Of a stretch of 64,000 nucleotides of DNA, positions 43,766 to 52,157 are shown in pieces. Numbering within the stretch: position 1 is the stretch's first letter; every line of letters starts with the position of its first letter. A program made the translations under genes and the position numbers. Under the pieces are notes generated by a model. The model had not been told where the DNA came from. It made no database searches and saw only the letters and a program-made list of their open reading frames with translations. Source of the stretch: Methanolobus mangrovi (lineage in GTDB: Archaea; Halobacteriota; Methanosarcinia; Methanosarcinales; Methanosarcinaceae); assembly GCF_031312535.1 (NCBI RefSeq), contig NZ_CP133594.1, positions 1,550,001-1,614,000 of the forward strand. Direction: 5' to 3'.

Positions 43766-45511
43766 TTGGATGGAAAAACAGCTTTTAAAAACGTCAAGCA
43801 AAATTTGCTCCAATGGTTGCAGACAGAGTCATTGATATCTAATTCTCTGGCACTTGTTGTAGGTGTCCTGACAGGACTCACCATAGTTTTCTATGACCGT
43901 TTACTAGAATTCAGCCATGATTCCTTCCAGGGAATACTTCCAGAATCCCCTGGCTATTTTATAATATTGCTGCCTGCTCTTGGTGGGCTCATCGTCGGTA
44001 TAATAGTTCACTTTTTCATACATACAAGACGCTATGATATTGAAGAGGTCATTGAGGCAACTGCCCTGCATGGCGGCAGAATGTCAGCGAGAAATGCATT
44101 CCTGGAAGTTGTTGCATCTATCGTGTCTATCGGTTCCGGCGGATCAGTAGGAAAAGAAGCACCCGTGGTTCTTGCAGGTTCAGGTGTAGGATCCACACTC
44201 TCACAGATACTCAAAATACATGGCAACAGGGTGAAGATACTGATTGGATGCGGCGCCTCTGGAGGAATAGCAGCAGCCTATAACGCACCTCTTGCAGGAG
44301 TCGTATTCGCAGTGGAGGTAATACTTGGTGAACTTGAAGCAAGTTCATTCATACCCATTGTCATTTCTGCAGTCTTTGCAACACTTGTTTCAAGCGTTAT
44401 ATTCGGCGTTCAAACAATAGAAGTGTCCTCATATCGACTTGTAAATCCTTTTTTTGAATCCATCCTCTATCTGTTACTTGGAGTACTGGCCGGAGTAGTA
44501 TCTGCAATTCTAATGCGTGCCCTTTTTGGAACACACAAAGTATTTGATTCCCTGAGCATACACCCGGTAATCAAACCTGCCTTAGGTGGCCTGTTCGTGG
44601 GTCTGATAGGATTCTTCTACCCACAGGTATTCGGTGTAGGATACGATGTTATTACTGATGCCCTGAACAACGGACTAGCACTAAAACTCATGCTGGCACT
44701 CATATTTCTGAAAATCATCGCATTCTCCTTCACAATGGGATCAGGGGGATCAGGGGGATCAATTGTACCTTCACTTTTTGTCGGTGCAATGCTTGGTGGC
44801 GCCTACGGTTCCATCGTTCACGGTATGTTTCCAATGGTCACAGCAGAATCAGGCGCATATGCCCTTGCAGGTATGGGAGCCGTATTCGCGGGAACAAGCA
44901 GGGCACCTCTGGCATCCATCCTTGTTCTTTTTGAACTTACACGTGACTATAACATGATACTGCCGATAATGCTTGCATGCGTGGTCAGCAATGTAGTTTC
45001 AAGTTCCATTTACTCTGAGTCCATATTCACAGAAGGACTACATCGAAGGGGCTTCACTATCAGAAAAGGCAGGGAAATCGACATCATGGAATCCCTGCTT
45101 GTTACAGATGCAATGAAACACAACATTCAGACGGTATCGGAAAACAAGAACGTAGGAGCATTGATAGCTCTCATGCAATCAAGCAGGCATGCAGGATTCC
45201 CGGTGCTTGATTCAAACGGAAATCTATCTGGTATTGTTACGCTTAAAGATGTCAGGGACAAAGTAGGCCATGACGAACTTAATAAGACAATCAATGAGAT
45301 ATGCACTAAAGACGTTGAAGTGGCATACCCTGAAGAAACCTTGAACACAGTATTAAAGCGCCTTGCTGCTAAAGATATTGGAAGACTCCCCGTTGTCTCA
45401 AAAACAGACAACAAAAAACTGCTTGGCATAATAACACGCAGTGATATCGTGAAACTGTATGACAAGAAGATTCTGGATAAAGTACAGAGACTACAAAAAG
45501 AAGGACCTTAA
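43766..45511 (+). CDS. ClC-family chloride channel/transporter with C-terminal CBS pair
   Basis: 581 residues. A ClC membrane domain (about 25-425) has the selectivity motifs GSGGSVGKEAPVV (the gating glutamate is kept in GKEAP), a glycine-rich GSGGSGGSIVPSLFVGA and the GMGAVFAGTSRAPL helix. Two CBS domains (about 455-575) follow and may bind adenine nucleotides. Family members are channels or chloride/proton antiporters. The start is uncertain: TTG 43766 follows an in-frame stop at 43757 by two codons, and no ATG precedes the first helix in this frame. It converges with the methylthiotransferase gene. Confidence 0.92.
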   Translation: MDGKTAFKNVKQNLLQWLQTESLISNSLALVVGVLTGLTIVFYDRLLEFSHDSFQGILPESPGYFIILLPALGGLIVGIIVHFFIHTRRYDIEEVIEATALHGGRMSARNAFLEVVASIVSIGSGGSVGKEAPVVLAGSGVGSTLSQILKIHGNRVKILIGCGASGGIAAAYNAPLAGVVFAVEVILGELEASSFIPIVISAVFATLVSSVIFGVQTIEVSSYRLVNPFFESILYLLLGVLAGVVSAILMRALFGTHKVFDSLSIHPVIKPALGGLFVGLIGFFYPQVFGVGYDVITDALNNGLALKLMLALIFLKIIAFSFTMGSGGSGGSIVPSLFVGAMLGGAYGSIVHGMFPMVTAESGAYALAGMGAVFAGTSRAPLASILVLFELTRDYNMILPIMLACVVSNVVSSSIYSESIFTEGLHRRGFTIRKGREIDIMESLLVTDAMKHNIQTVSENKNVGALIALMQSSRHAGFPVLDSNGNLSGIVTLKDVRDKVGHDELNKTINEICTKDVEVAYPEETLNTVLKRLAAKDIGRLPVVSKTDNKKLLGIITRSDIVKLYDKKILDKVQRLQKEGP

Positions 45512-45556
45512 CCGGAGTTAAAGCCAATATTTGATGAGATTACCGGTTTAATTTAC

Positions 45557-46834
45557 TTAAACTACAATCCTTCCCAGGAAATAGCCCGGTGTTGCATCAT
45601 ATATGTGTACACGACAGGTAGTTCCCGGTTCAAGATCACATTCCGGAATAACCACTGGTTTGTATGAGTCAGTACGTGCCATCATACCTTTCTGTTTTGC
45701 AGGCTTGGAGAGGAAAACATCAACTTCCCTGCCAATCATACAATCTCTTGATTCAAGTTTAACAGATTCACAAACCTCATGCATCTCATTGGACCTGTTC
45801 ACGATTATGCGGGAATCTATCTTCCGCAGAACCCAGGCTTTGGTATGTGGTCTTGGAGTAAAACGGGATATGTTGACTTTTTCAGGTTTATACGCTTTCA
45901 CCCATTCAACGGTCTTTTTAAGATCCTCATCAGTTTCACCCGGATAACCTACAATGATATCCGTGAAAATAGTCATGTCAGGAAACCGAGACCTGAACTT
46001 ATCAACAATTGTATTAGCTTCTGAAATCGAATGATACCTGTTCATAGCTTCCAGAACGCTATCAGATGCGGATTGTATAGGCAGGTGAAGAAATTTGTAT
46101 ATCTTCTCATTTTTAAAAGAATCCAGCAGATCATCAAGAATAGGTGTCACTGAAAATGGATTCATCATCCCAACCCTAATTTTGAACTGACCAGGTATCT
46201 TGCATATCATATCAAGCAATTGCGGTAGTAAGACCTCTTTATCGGTTCCATACTGGCCATTGTCCTGAGAGGTCAGCCAAATCTCGCGGCAACCTTCTTT
46301 AACCGCCCTTCTGACATCATCCACGACCTCATCCGGCTCAAATGAACGCAGGCTACCACGTGCAATGGTCACTATACAATATGCACAGGCATAGTTGCAG
46401 CCCTGTGATAGCTGACTGATATGGATATTAGAATTGAAACGTATCCTTGGAACACTCTGGAAACCCTCTGGCTCCGGCAGGAATACCTTAACACTGCCAT
46501 TTGCAGAGTTCATGGAATCGAGTACCTGACCCAGTCGAGATATAGAGTTCACACCAAGTATGTGGGCATTGGGATTCTGGTGCATGATATCATCAAGCTG
46601 TACTTCAGGCATACAGCCAGTGACTATAACTTTTATGCCTTTTTCACCCAGCTCTCTGATTTTGTAAAGAATCTTCTGCTCAGTAGTATACTTCACAGTA
46701 CAGGTATTGATAACAACGACCTCAGCATCTTTTTCAGGGACCAGCTCATGTCCGCAGTCCCTGATACTTGCCTTCATTATCTCAGCTGATGCCTGGCTTG
46801 CAGAACAGCCGTATGTAGAGATATGTACTTTCAT
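45557..46834 (-). CDS. tRNA t6A37 C2-methylthiotransferase (e-MtaB/CDKAL1 type)
   Basis: Radical SAM enzyme that converts N6-threonylcarbamoyladenosine at tRNA position 37 to its 2-methylthio form. 425 residues: N-terminal UPF0004 domain with Cys10 (TYGC), Cys45 (NTCTV) and Cys74 (TGCMPE); radical SAM CxxxCxxC at Cys146, Cys150 and Cys153 (QGCNYACAYC); C-terminal TRAM domain (about 362-425). ATG 46834 gives the conserved start MKVHISTYGC. It follows glpX by 18 nt. The KEOPS subunit Cgi121, needed to make the t6A substrate, is encoded just beyond glpX on the same strand. Confidence 0.92.
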   Translation of the reverse strand: MKVHISTYGCSASQASAEIMKASIRDCGHELVPEKDAEVVVINTCTVKYTTEQKILYKIRELGEKGIKVIVTGCMPEVQLDDIMHQNPNAHILGVNSISRLGQVLDSMNSANGSVKVFLPEPEGFQSVPRIRFNSNIHISQLSQGCNYACAYCIVTIARGSLRSFEPDEVVDDVRRAVKEGCREIWLTSQDNGQYGTDKEVLLPQLLDMICKIPGQFKIRVGMMNPFSVTPILDDLLDSFKNEKIYKFLHLPIQSASDSVLEAMNRYHSISEANTIVDKFRSRFPDMTIFTDIIVGYPGETDEDLKKTVEWVKAYKPEKVNISRFTPRPHTKAWVLRKIDSRIIVNRSNEMHEVCESVKLESRDCMIGREVDVFLSKPAKQKGMMARTDSYKPVVIPECDLEPGTTCRVHIYDATPGYFLGRIVV

Positions 46835-46852
46835 TTTACAGATCAGTAACAC

Positions 46853-47944
46853 TTATATGAATCTCAGGGGAGTTTTCTCGGTGTCATGGATATAGATAGT
46901 ATCTGAGAATTTGACAACACCGGAACTACCCATGGTAATACTGTGAACCCTTGCGTCGCCGTCGCCGAAAAGATTGACACCCCTAAGCAGTAATCCGGGT
47001 GTGACACCTGTAGCAGAGAATATAATATCTTTTCCAGGAGCCAGTTTCTCAGTATCCATTACATCGTTGATGTTTTCTTCTGTGATGCCCATCTTCTCAA
47101 GTCTTGGCATTTTTTCAGCCTTTTCCTTTGCTATCTCTTCAGGTGAACCGCCATTTGCCACGGTAGGGAGAACAAGCCTTGCAAGTACCTTACCACCAAG
47201 TATCTTAATTGCAGCTGCTGTAAGCACAGCTTCCCCGGAACCACCTGCACCAAGTACCATGTGTACACCTGAACCACGAATAGCAGTTGCTACACCTGGC
47301 ATAAGATCACCATCGGTTATCAGATTCACCCTGGCACCTGTTTCCCTTATCTCCTTTATTTTATCCTTGTGCCTGTCCCTTTCAAGAATAACTACCACAA
47401 GCTCATCCACAGTCCTGTTGAGAGCCTTTGCAACTATCTGGAGATTATGGAGTACCGGTGCATCAAGGTCTATTTTTTCATCCGGATGTGCTTTCTCATA
47501 TTTTACGACTTCCGAACCGACAACTATCTTGTCCATATAAATATCCGGACCATGGAACAGCCCACCCCTCTCAGCCATAGCCATAACAGATATGGCACCA
47601 GGGGTTCCGTTCGCTGCCAGGTTGGTTCCTTCCAGAGGGTCTACTGCAATATCGACTTCCAGGTCACCTTCGCCGGTTCCCACTTCTTCACCGATGAAAA
47701 GCATAGGTGCTTCATCGCGTTCTCCTTCCCCTATCTTGATCATACCTTTCATATCAAGACAGTTCAGCATTCTACGCATGGCTTCCACAGAAACCTGGTC
47801 TGCATAATTCTTATCGCCACGGCCCATCTGGTAGGAAGCTGCAATTGCTGCTGCTTCTGTGACATGTAATAATCGGGGCAAAAGGGAACACTCGATAGGT
47901 CCCGCACATTTAATCATCTCTTCAGCGGTTTTAGGGTGAGGCAT
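46853..47944 (-). CDS. glpX: Class II fructose-1,6-bisphosphatase (GlpX type)
   Basis: Hydrolyses fructose-1,6-bisphosphate to fructose-6-phosphate in gluconeogenesis, a lithium-sensitive phosphatase fold with divalent metals. 363 residues. Visible: KIGEGERDEAPML (metal-site strand, about 70-82), DIAVDPLEGTNLAANGTPGAISVMA in two blocks (DPLEGT about 104-109), ITDGDLMPG and LGAGGSGEAVLTAAA. This class is usual in bacteria; archaea mostly use other FBPases, so lateral origin is likely (inference). Start: Met4 of the longer frame (47944) with AGGA 10 nt upstream, or the ATG at 47953. It is placed between the t6A genes. Confidence 0.92.
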   Translation of the reverse strand: MPHPKTAEEMIKCAGPIECSLLPRLLHVTEAAAIAASYQMGRGDKNYADQVSVEAMRRMLNCLDMKGMIKIGEGERDEAPMLFIGEEVGTGEGDLEVDIAVDPLEGTNLAANGTPGAISVMAMAERGGLFHGPDIYMDKIVVGSEVVKYEKAHPDEKIDLDAPVLHNLQIVAKALNRTVDELVVVILERDRHKDKIKEIRETGARVNLITDGDLMPGVATAIRGSGVHMVLGAGGSGEAVLTAAAIKILGGKVLARLVLPTVANGGSPEEIAKEKAEKMPRLEKMGITEENINDVMDTEKLAPGKDIIFSATGVTPGLLLRGVNLFGDGDARVHSITMGSSGVVKFSDTIYIHDTEKTPLRFI

Positions 47945-48044
47945 AATTATCATTTCCTGAATTGTTTCTTATGAAGAATTTGATGGCACATGTATTAATG
48001 GTTTCTATATTAGAGTTTCGCGGGTTCATTCTTTAATTACCAGG

Positions 48045-48554
48045 CTATTTTAAAACATCAACCAGAGCCACCCTTTCCAGAACAAGTGACGGTATCATCT
48101 CTTCACCTGCTGCCTGAATCTCTTTATCAGTTATAGAAAACTGCCCGATCAAAGCCGCTCTTTTAGAAATGGTATATCCCATTACAGCTGTTTCTTCAAT
48201 GAGGTCCTTTAAGTCCCGGACAGATTGTTCCACTTCTTCTTTTTCACCAAGTACCACAAATACCACATCCATCTGCCCATCATGAACACCCATAGAAAAT
48301 GCTTCCTCAATCTGTTTTTTTCCTGAAGCATATAGCATTATCTCTATGCCCATATCACGTGCAATACAACAATTATTCGTTTTTGCACGTAGAGCTTTCC
48401 GGACAGAAAAAAGAAGGTGTTCTTCACCTGCGATCTTGCCAGCATCCATTGCCTGGATAATAGTGTTATAATTAGAAGAGACAGACCTTACCGTCTTAAG
48501 AAAATCAGGCACACTGTCTATGTAGATAGATCCACCTGTCATCTTGAATTCCAT
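48045..48554 (-). CDS. cgi121: KEOPS complex subunit Cgi121
   Basis: 169 residues matching archaeal Cgi121, the KEOPS subunit that binds the tRNA CCA end and helps Kae1/Bud32/Pcc1 to form t6A37. Visible: a mid-sequence IQAMDAGKIAGEEHLLFSV (about 34-52), NCCIARDMGIEIMLYASGKKQI in two blocks (about 75-96; the ARDMGIEIMLYASG core is diagnostic) and C-terminal ERVALVDVLK. The start could be Met1 or Met5. It lies about 100 nt upstream of glpX on the same strand and two genes from the t6A methylthiotransferase. Other KEOPS genes are not in the window. Confidence 0.88.
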   Translation of the reverse strand: MEFKMTGGSIYIDSVPDFLKTVRSVSSNYNTIIQAMDAGKIAGEEHLLFSVRKALRAKTNNCCIARDMGIEIMLYASGKKQIEEAFSMGVHDGQMDVVFVVLGEKEEVEQSVRDLKDLIEETAVMGYTISKRAALIGQFSITDKEIQAAGEEMIPSLVLERVALVDVLK

Positions 48555-48671
48555 GTACCATGATACAAGGTTCCTTGAGAATAAGTATATCGGTCAGATA
48601 GCTAGCTCATTATGTAACCAGTTAACTTTATCAACCCATAGACCAACTAACCAAGTAGAGCACGGGAGATT

Positions 48672-48824
48672 ATGAACAAACAATATGATATACATCAAAA
48701 TAAGCGTTATAAATGCCATAACTGCGGTTATGCCAGAGAAGTGATTGTTCCTTTTAATAACTATGGAGAAGGAGATTTAGTGTGTCTTTTCTGTGGAGAG
48801 CAAATGACAAGAAATTGGGAATGA
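48672..48824 (+). CDS. Small zinc-ribbon protein, 50 residues
   Basis: A short frame that starts MNKQYDIHQN and ends MTRNWE. It has CHNC at residues 15-18 and CLFC at 38-41, two CxxC pairs 19 residues apart, the pattern of a rubredoxin-like or ribbon zinc site. GGGAG at 48664-48668 lies 3 nt before the ATG. It is divergent from Cgi121 and upstream of leuS on the same strand; a perfect ATGGTTT/AAACCAT hairpin at 48867-48884 follows it. Function unknown; such ribbons bind nucleic acid or protein. The tight spacing and coding bias make it believable. Confidence 0.6.
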   Translation: MNKQYDIHQNKRYKCHNCGYAREVIVPFNNYGEGDLVCLFCGEQMTRNWE

Positions 48825-49120
48825 TCTACCCGGAATACATCATAAAATATGAATACTGCTTCTGAAATGGTTTATTCAAACCATCGATAATTGCTTTTCC
48901 GTGTGTTTTATGTAGGTTGTTATTTATTACCACATAAAACACTACTGAACAGGCAATTGATGTATCACCTGAAGCTTCTTACGGTAATCTCCGTATGTCC
49001 GATACAAAGGATATAGGATAACTTCATTTCAGGATGAATACAGAAACTTAATATTTGACCTGAATGAGTTTATTTAATGAACTCTTGCGGTTATTTATGT
49101 CCGGTGTAGAGGTGCTAACA
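48825..49120. other. Region upstream of leuS with two stem-loops
   Basis: Contains the hairpin ATGGTTT (48867-48873) / AAACCAT (48878-48884), followed by T-rich sequence and likely ending the zinc-ribbon transcript. It also contains a long inverted repeat GTGTTTTATGT (48903-48913) / ACATAAAACAC (48932-48942) with an inner GGT/ACC pair. GAGGTG near 49109 is the leuS ribosome site. Confidence 0.45.
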
Positions 49121-52009
49121 ATGGAACAGGATTACGATGCACAGAGAATAGAGAACAAATGGCAAAGCCGTTGGAATGAGAGCAGGATATTCGAACCTGA
49201 GCCTGATGAAAGGGAAAAATTCTTTATTACTATCCCTTACCCATACTTAAACGGCAATTTACACGCCGGGCACACAAGAACATTCACCATCGGAGATGTC
49301 ATAGCCAGGCACAAGAGGATGCTCGGATATAATGTCCTGTACCCTATGGGATTCCATGTAACAGGAACACCTATTGTGGGACTTGCAGAACTGATTGCAA
49401 ACAAGGACCCCCAGACAATAGATGTTTATTCCCGTCTGCACAGGATACCTGATGACATACTTGAAACACTTACAACTCCTGAAAAAATAGTAGAGTACTT
49501 CAGTGTGGAAGCGGAAAAAGCCATGCGTTCTATTGGTTATTCAATTGACTGGAGACGTAAGTTCACAACTACCGATGATACATATAAGAAATTCATCGAA
49601 TGGCAGTTCAATCTTCTTCATGACAAAGGACTTATCGTAAAAGGCGCACACCCTGTAAAATGGTGCCCTAATGACAATAACCCTGTAGAAGACCATGATA
49701 TCCTCCACGGAGAAGAGGCTACGATCGTTGACTTTACCCTGATGAAGTTCAGGTATGACGGAATGGTGCTGCCATGTGCAACGCTCAGGTCTGAGACTAT
49801 TTTTGGTGTTACTAACCTCTGGGTGAACCCGGACATAGAACATGCTAAAATAAAGGTTACAAAGGACGGTCGTGAAGAGATATGGATAGTAAGTCAGGAA
49901 GCTTACAGGAAACTAACCTTCACCGACAGAACCATTGAGTTCATAGAAAACATTCCTGGAAAAGACCTTATAGGCATCAAAGTAAAGAATCCGCTTTCAG
50001 GAAATGAAGTAATTACCCTGCCTGCATCCTTTGTTAAAGCAGAGAACGGCAGTGGAATAGTTATGAGTGTTCCCGCACATGCGCCTTATGATTATCTGGC
50101 ACTCAAGGATCTCTATGACAAAGACCTCTCTGAATATGGCATTACAGAAGACCTCAGAGACATCAAACTTATTTCCCTTATACAAGCTAAGGAATTCGGA
50201 GAATATCCCGCAGTTGAAGCTGTTGAGCAAATCGGTGTAAAGGACCAGAAAGACCCTAAAGCTGAAGAAGCAACGAAAATGGTATACCGCCGTGAATTCC
50301 ATGGTGGTGTCCTGAAAGAGAATACAGGTAAATATGCCGGTGTTGCAGTCTCCAAGATAAAGGACATACTCACACGAGACCTAATTGAACAGGGAATCGG
50401 AGAAGTGTTCTATGAGTTCAGTGAACCCGTTGTTTGCCGCTGCGGAACCCCATGTGTGGTAAACATGGTCAAAGGACAGTGGTTCCTCAATTATTCTAAT
50501 CCGGAGTGGAAAGATAAGGTCTACAAATGCATTGAGAACATGGACATTATCCCTGAGGAACTAAGGGTTGAGTTCAACAACAAGGTAGACTGGTTAAAGG
50601 ACAAGGCTTGTGCAAGGAAAAAAGGACTTGGAACTAAACTTCCGTTCGATCCTAACTGGCTCATCGAATCACTTGGCGATTCAACAATATACATGTCATA
50701 TTATATCACAAACAAGTTCTTTGCGCAGGGCATCGATGTAGAGCAACTTACACCTACACTCTTTGATTATGTGCTTCTTGGCAAAGGATCCGTGCAGCAG
50801 ACAGCAATTGATACCGGACTTCCTGAAGCACTTATTGCAAACATCAAGTCAGATTTCGACTACTGGTATCCAGTGGACCTGAGATCCTCCGGAAAGGACC
50901 TTGTACCAAATCACCTTTTGTTCTTCCTGTTCCACCATGTAGCTATATTTGATGAGGACAGGTGGCCACGTGCCCTTGCAGTAAATGGATTTGTGTCCCT
51001 GGAAGGACAGAAGATGAGCAAATCCAAAGGCCCGATACTTACGCTCAGAGAAGCTGTTGACACATATGGAGCTGATGTCTCACGTATGTACATCCTTTCA
51101 AGTGCAGAACAAACACAGGATGCTGACTGGAGAAATTCAGGAGTAGAAACGTCAAGGAAGCAGGTGGAAAGGTTCTACAAACTTGCAAATGAGATTATTG
51201 ATTCCGGTGCAACATCCGGTATTGAAGGAGAACTTAAACTCATTGATCGCTGGATGCTTAGCAGGCTTCAGCAGTGTATCAGGGAAACTAATAACGACAT
51301 GACATCCATCCGTACAAGGAGTGCGCTTCAAAATGCATTCTTCCTGCTCTACAACGATGTAAAATGGTATCAAAGGAGAGGTGGAACCGCACTTCTCTAT
51401 GATGTACTCGATACATGGGTACGTCTGATGGCACCATTTACACCACATATAAGTGAAGAACTGTGGGCTGCAATGGGTCACAAAGATGGTGATTTTGTAT
51501 CGCAGGCAGCATATCCCATATTCTCTCCAAAGTTCGTCGATAACGATGCTGAGCTTGCAGAAGAATTGATATGCAGCACACTTTCAGATATCGAGGAGAT
51601 CATAAAGGTCACCAAGATAACACCGAAAATGGTGGCCCTTTACACTTCCCCGCAATGGAAAGTGAAGGCTTTCAAGATGGCACTTGAAATGAAGAACGAA
51701 GATGACCTCAATCCGGGAAAACTAATTAAAACGCTGATGGCAGACCCGGAGAACCGCAAGTATGGGAAGGAGATTCCAAAATATGTCCAGAAACTTGTGC
51801 CGGACATTTCCAGCATGAAGACCGAAAGATTTGAGATGCTGCTTGGAATGAATCTTGATGAAATGATAATTCTTCAGGAGAATATCGGCTGCCTTTCAAA
51901 CGAAATTGGTTGCACTATACAGGTTTATACTGCTGATGAACCCGAATATGATCCCGAGAACAAGTCAAGGTTTGCAGCTCCCCTCAGACCTGCAATTTAT
52001 CTTGAATAA
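49121..52009 (+). CDS. leuS: Leucyl-tRNA synthetase, archaeal type
   Basis: Class I synthetase that charges tRNA-Leu. 962 residues, archaeal/eukaryal form. The HIGH motif is HAGH at residues 48-51 (PYLNGNLHAGHTRT) and the KMSKS loop is at about 631-635 (GQKMSKSKGP). The CP1 editing domain (about 150-500) contains TLRSETIFGVTNLWV. The start is ATG 49121 (MEQDYDAQRIENKWQ), with GAGGTG 7 nt upstream; the longer frame from 49064 adds an unlikely leader. A clear terminator follows. It is the only aminoacyl-tRNA synthetase in the window. Confidence 0.96.
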   Translation: MEQDYDAQRIENKWQSRWNESRIFEPEPDEREKFFITIPYPYLNGNLHAGHTRTFTIGDVIARHKRMLGYNVLYPMGFHVTGTPIVGLAELIANKDPQTIDVYSRLHRIPDDILETLTTPEKIVEYFSVEAEKAMRSIGYSIDWRRKFTTTDDTYKKFIEWQFNLLHDKGLIVKGAHPVKWCPNDNNPVEDHDILHGEEATIVDFTLMKFRYDGMVLPCATLRSETIFGVTNLWVNPDIEHAKIKVTKDGREEIWIVSQEAYRKLTFTDRTIEFIENIPGKDLIGIKVKNPLSGNEVITLPASFVKAENGSGIVMSVPAHAPYDYLALKDLYDKDLSEYGITEDLRDIKLISLIQAKEFGEYPAVEAVEQIGVKDQKDPKAEEATKMVYRREFHGGVLKENTGKYAGVAVSKIKDILTRDLIEQGIGEVFYEFSEPVVCRCGTPCVVNMVKGQWFLNYSNPEWKDKVYKCIENMDIIPEELRVEFNNKVDWLKDKACARKKGLGTKLPFDPNWLIESLGDSTIYMSYYITNKFFAQGIDVEQLTPTLFDYVLLGKGSVQQTAIDTGLPEALIANIKSDFDYWYPVDLRSSGKDLVPNHLLFFLFHHVAIFDEDRWPRALAVNGFVSLEGQKMSKSKGPILTLREAVDTYGADVSRMYILSSAEQTQDADWRNSGVETSRKQVERFYKLANEIIDSGATSGIEGELKLIDRWMLSRLQQCIRETNNDMTSIRTRSALQNAFFLLYNDVKWYQRRGGTALLYDVLDTWVRLMAPFTPHISEELWAAMGHKDGDFVSQAAYPIFSPKFVDNDAELAEELICSTLSDIEEIIKVTKITPKMVALYTSPQWKVKAFKMALEMKNEDDLNPGKLIKTLMADPENRKYGKEIPKYVQKLVPDISSMKTERFEMLLGMNLDEMIILQENIGCLSNEIGCTIQVYTADEPEYDPENKSRFAAPLRPAIYLE

Positions 52010-52017
52010 TTTCTGCT

Positions 52018-52047
52018 GCTGGCTCTGAAAGCCAGCTTCCTTTTTTT
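52018..52047 (+). terminator. leuS terminator
   Basis: GCTGGCT (52018-52024) pairs with AGCCAGC (52030-52036) around CTGAA, followed by TTCCTTTTTTT. It begins 9 nt after the leuS stop, and is the clearest intrinsic-type terminator in the window. Confidence 0.7.
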
Positions 52048-52157
52048 AATTGTGGATTCTGTCCATGCCCCTTACATAATTTGTTGCGATAAATATAAAT
52101 TTAAGTTGTATAAAATAAGAATAGCATATCACACATCCAACAAATGGAAGAATTACA

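Noticed and set aside
46974-47540. 188-residue plus-strand frame opposite glpX
   Set aside because: Ser/Pro/Ile-rich shadow of a well-conserved gene.
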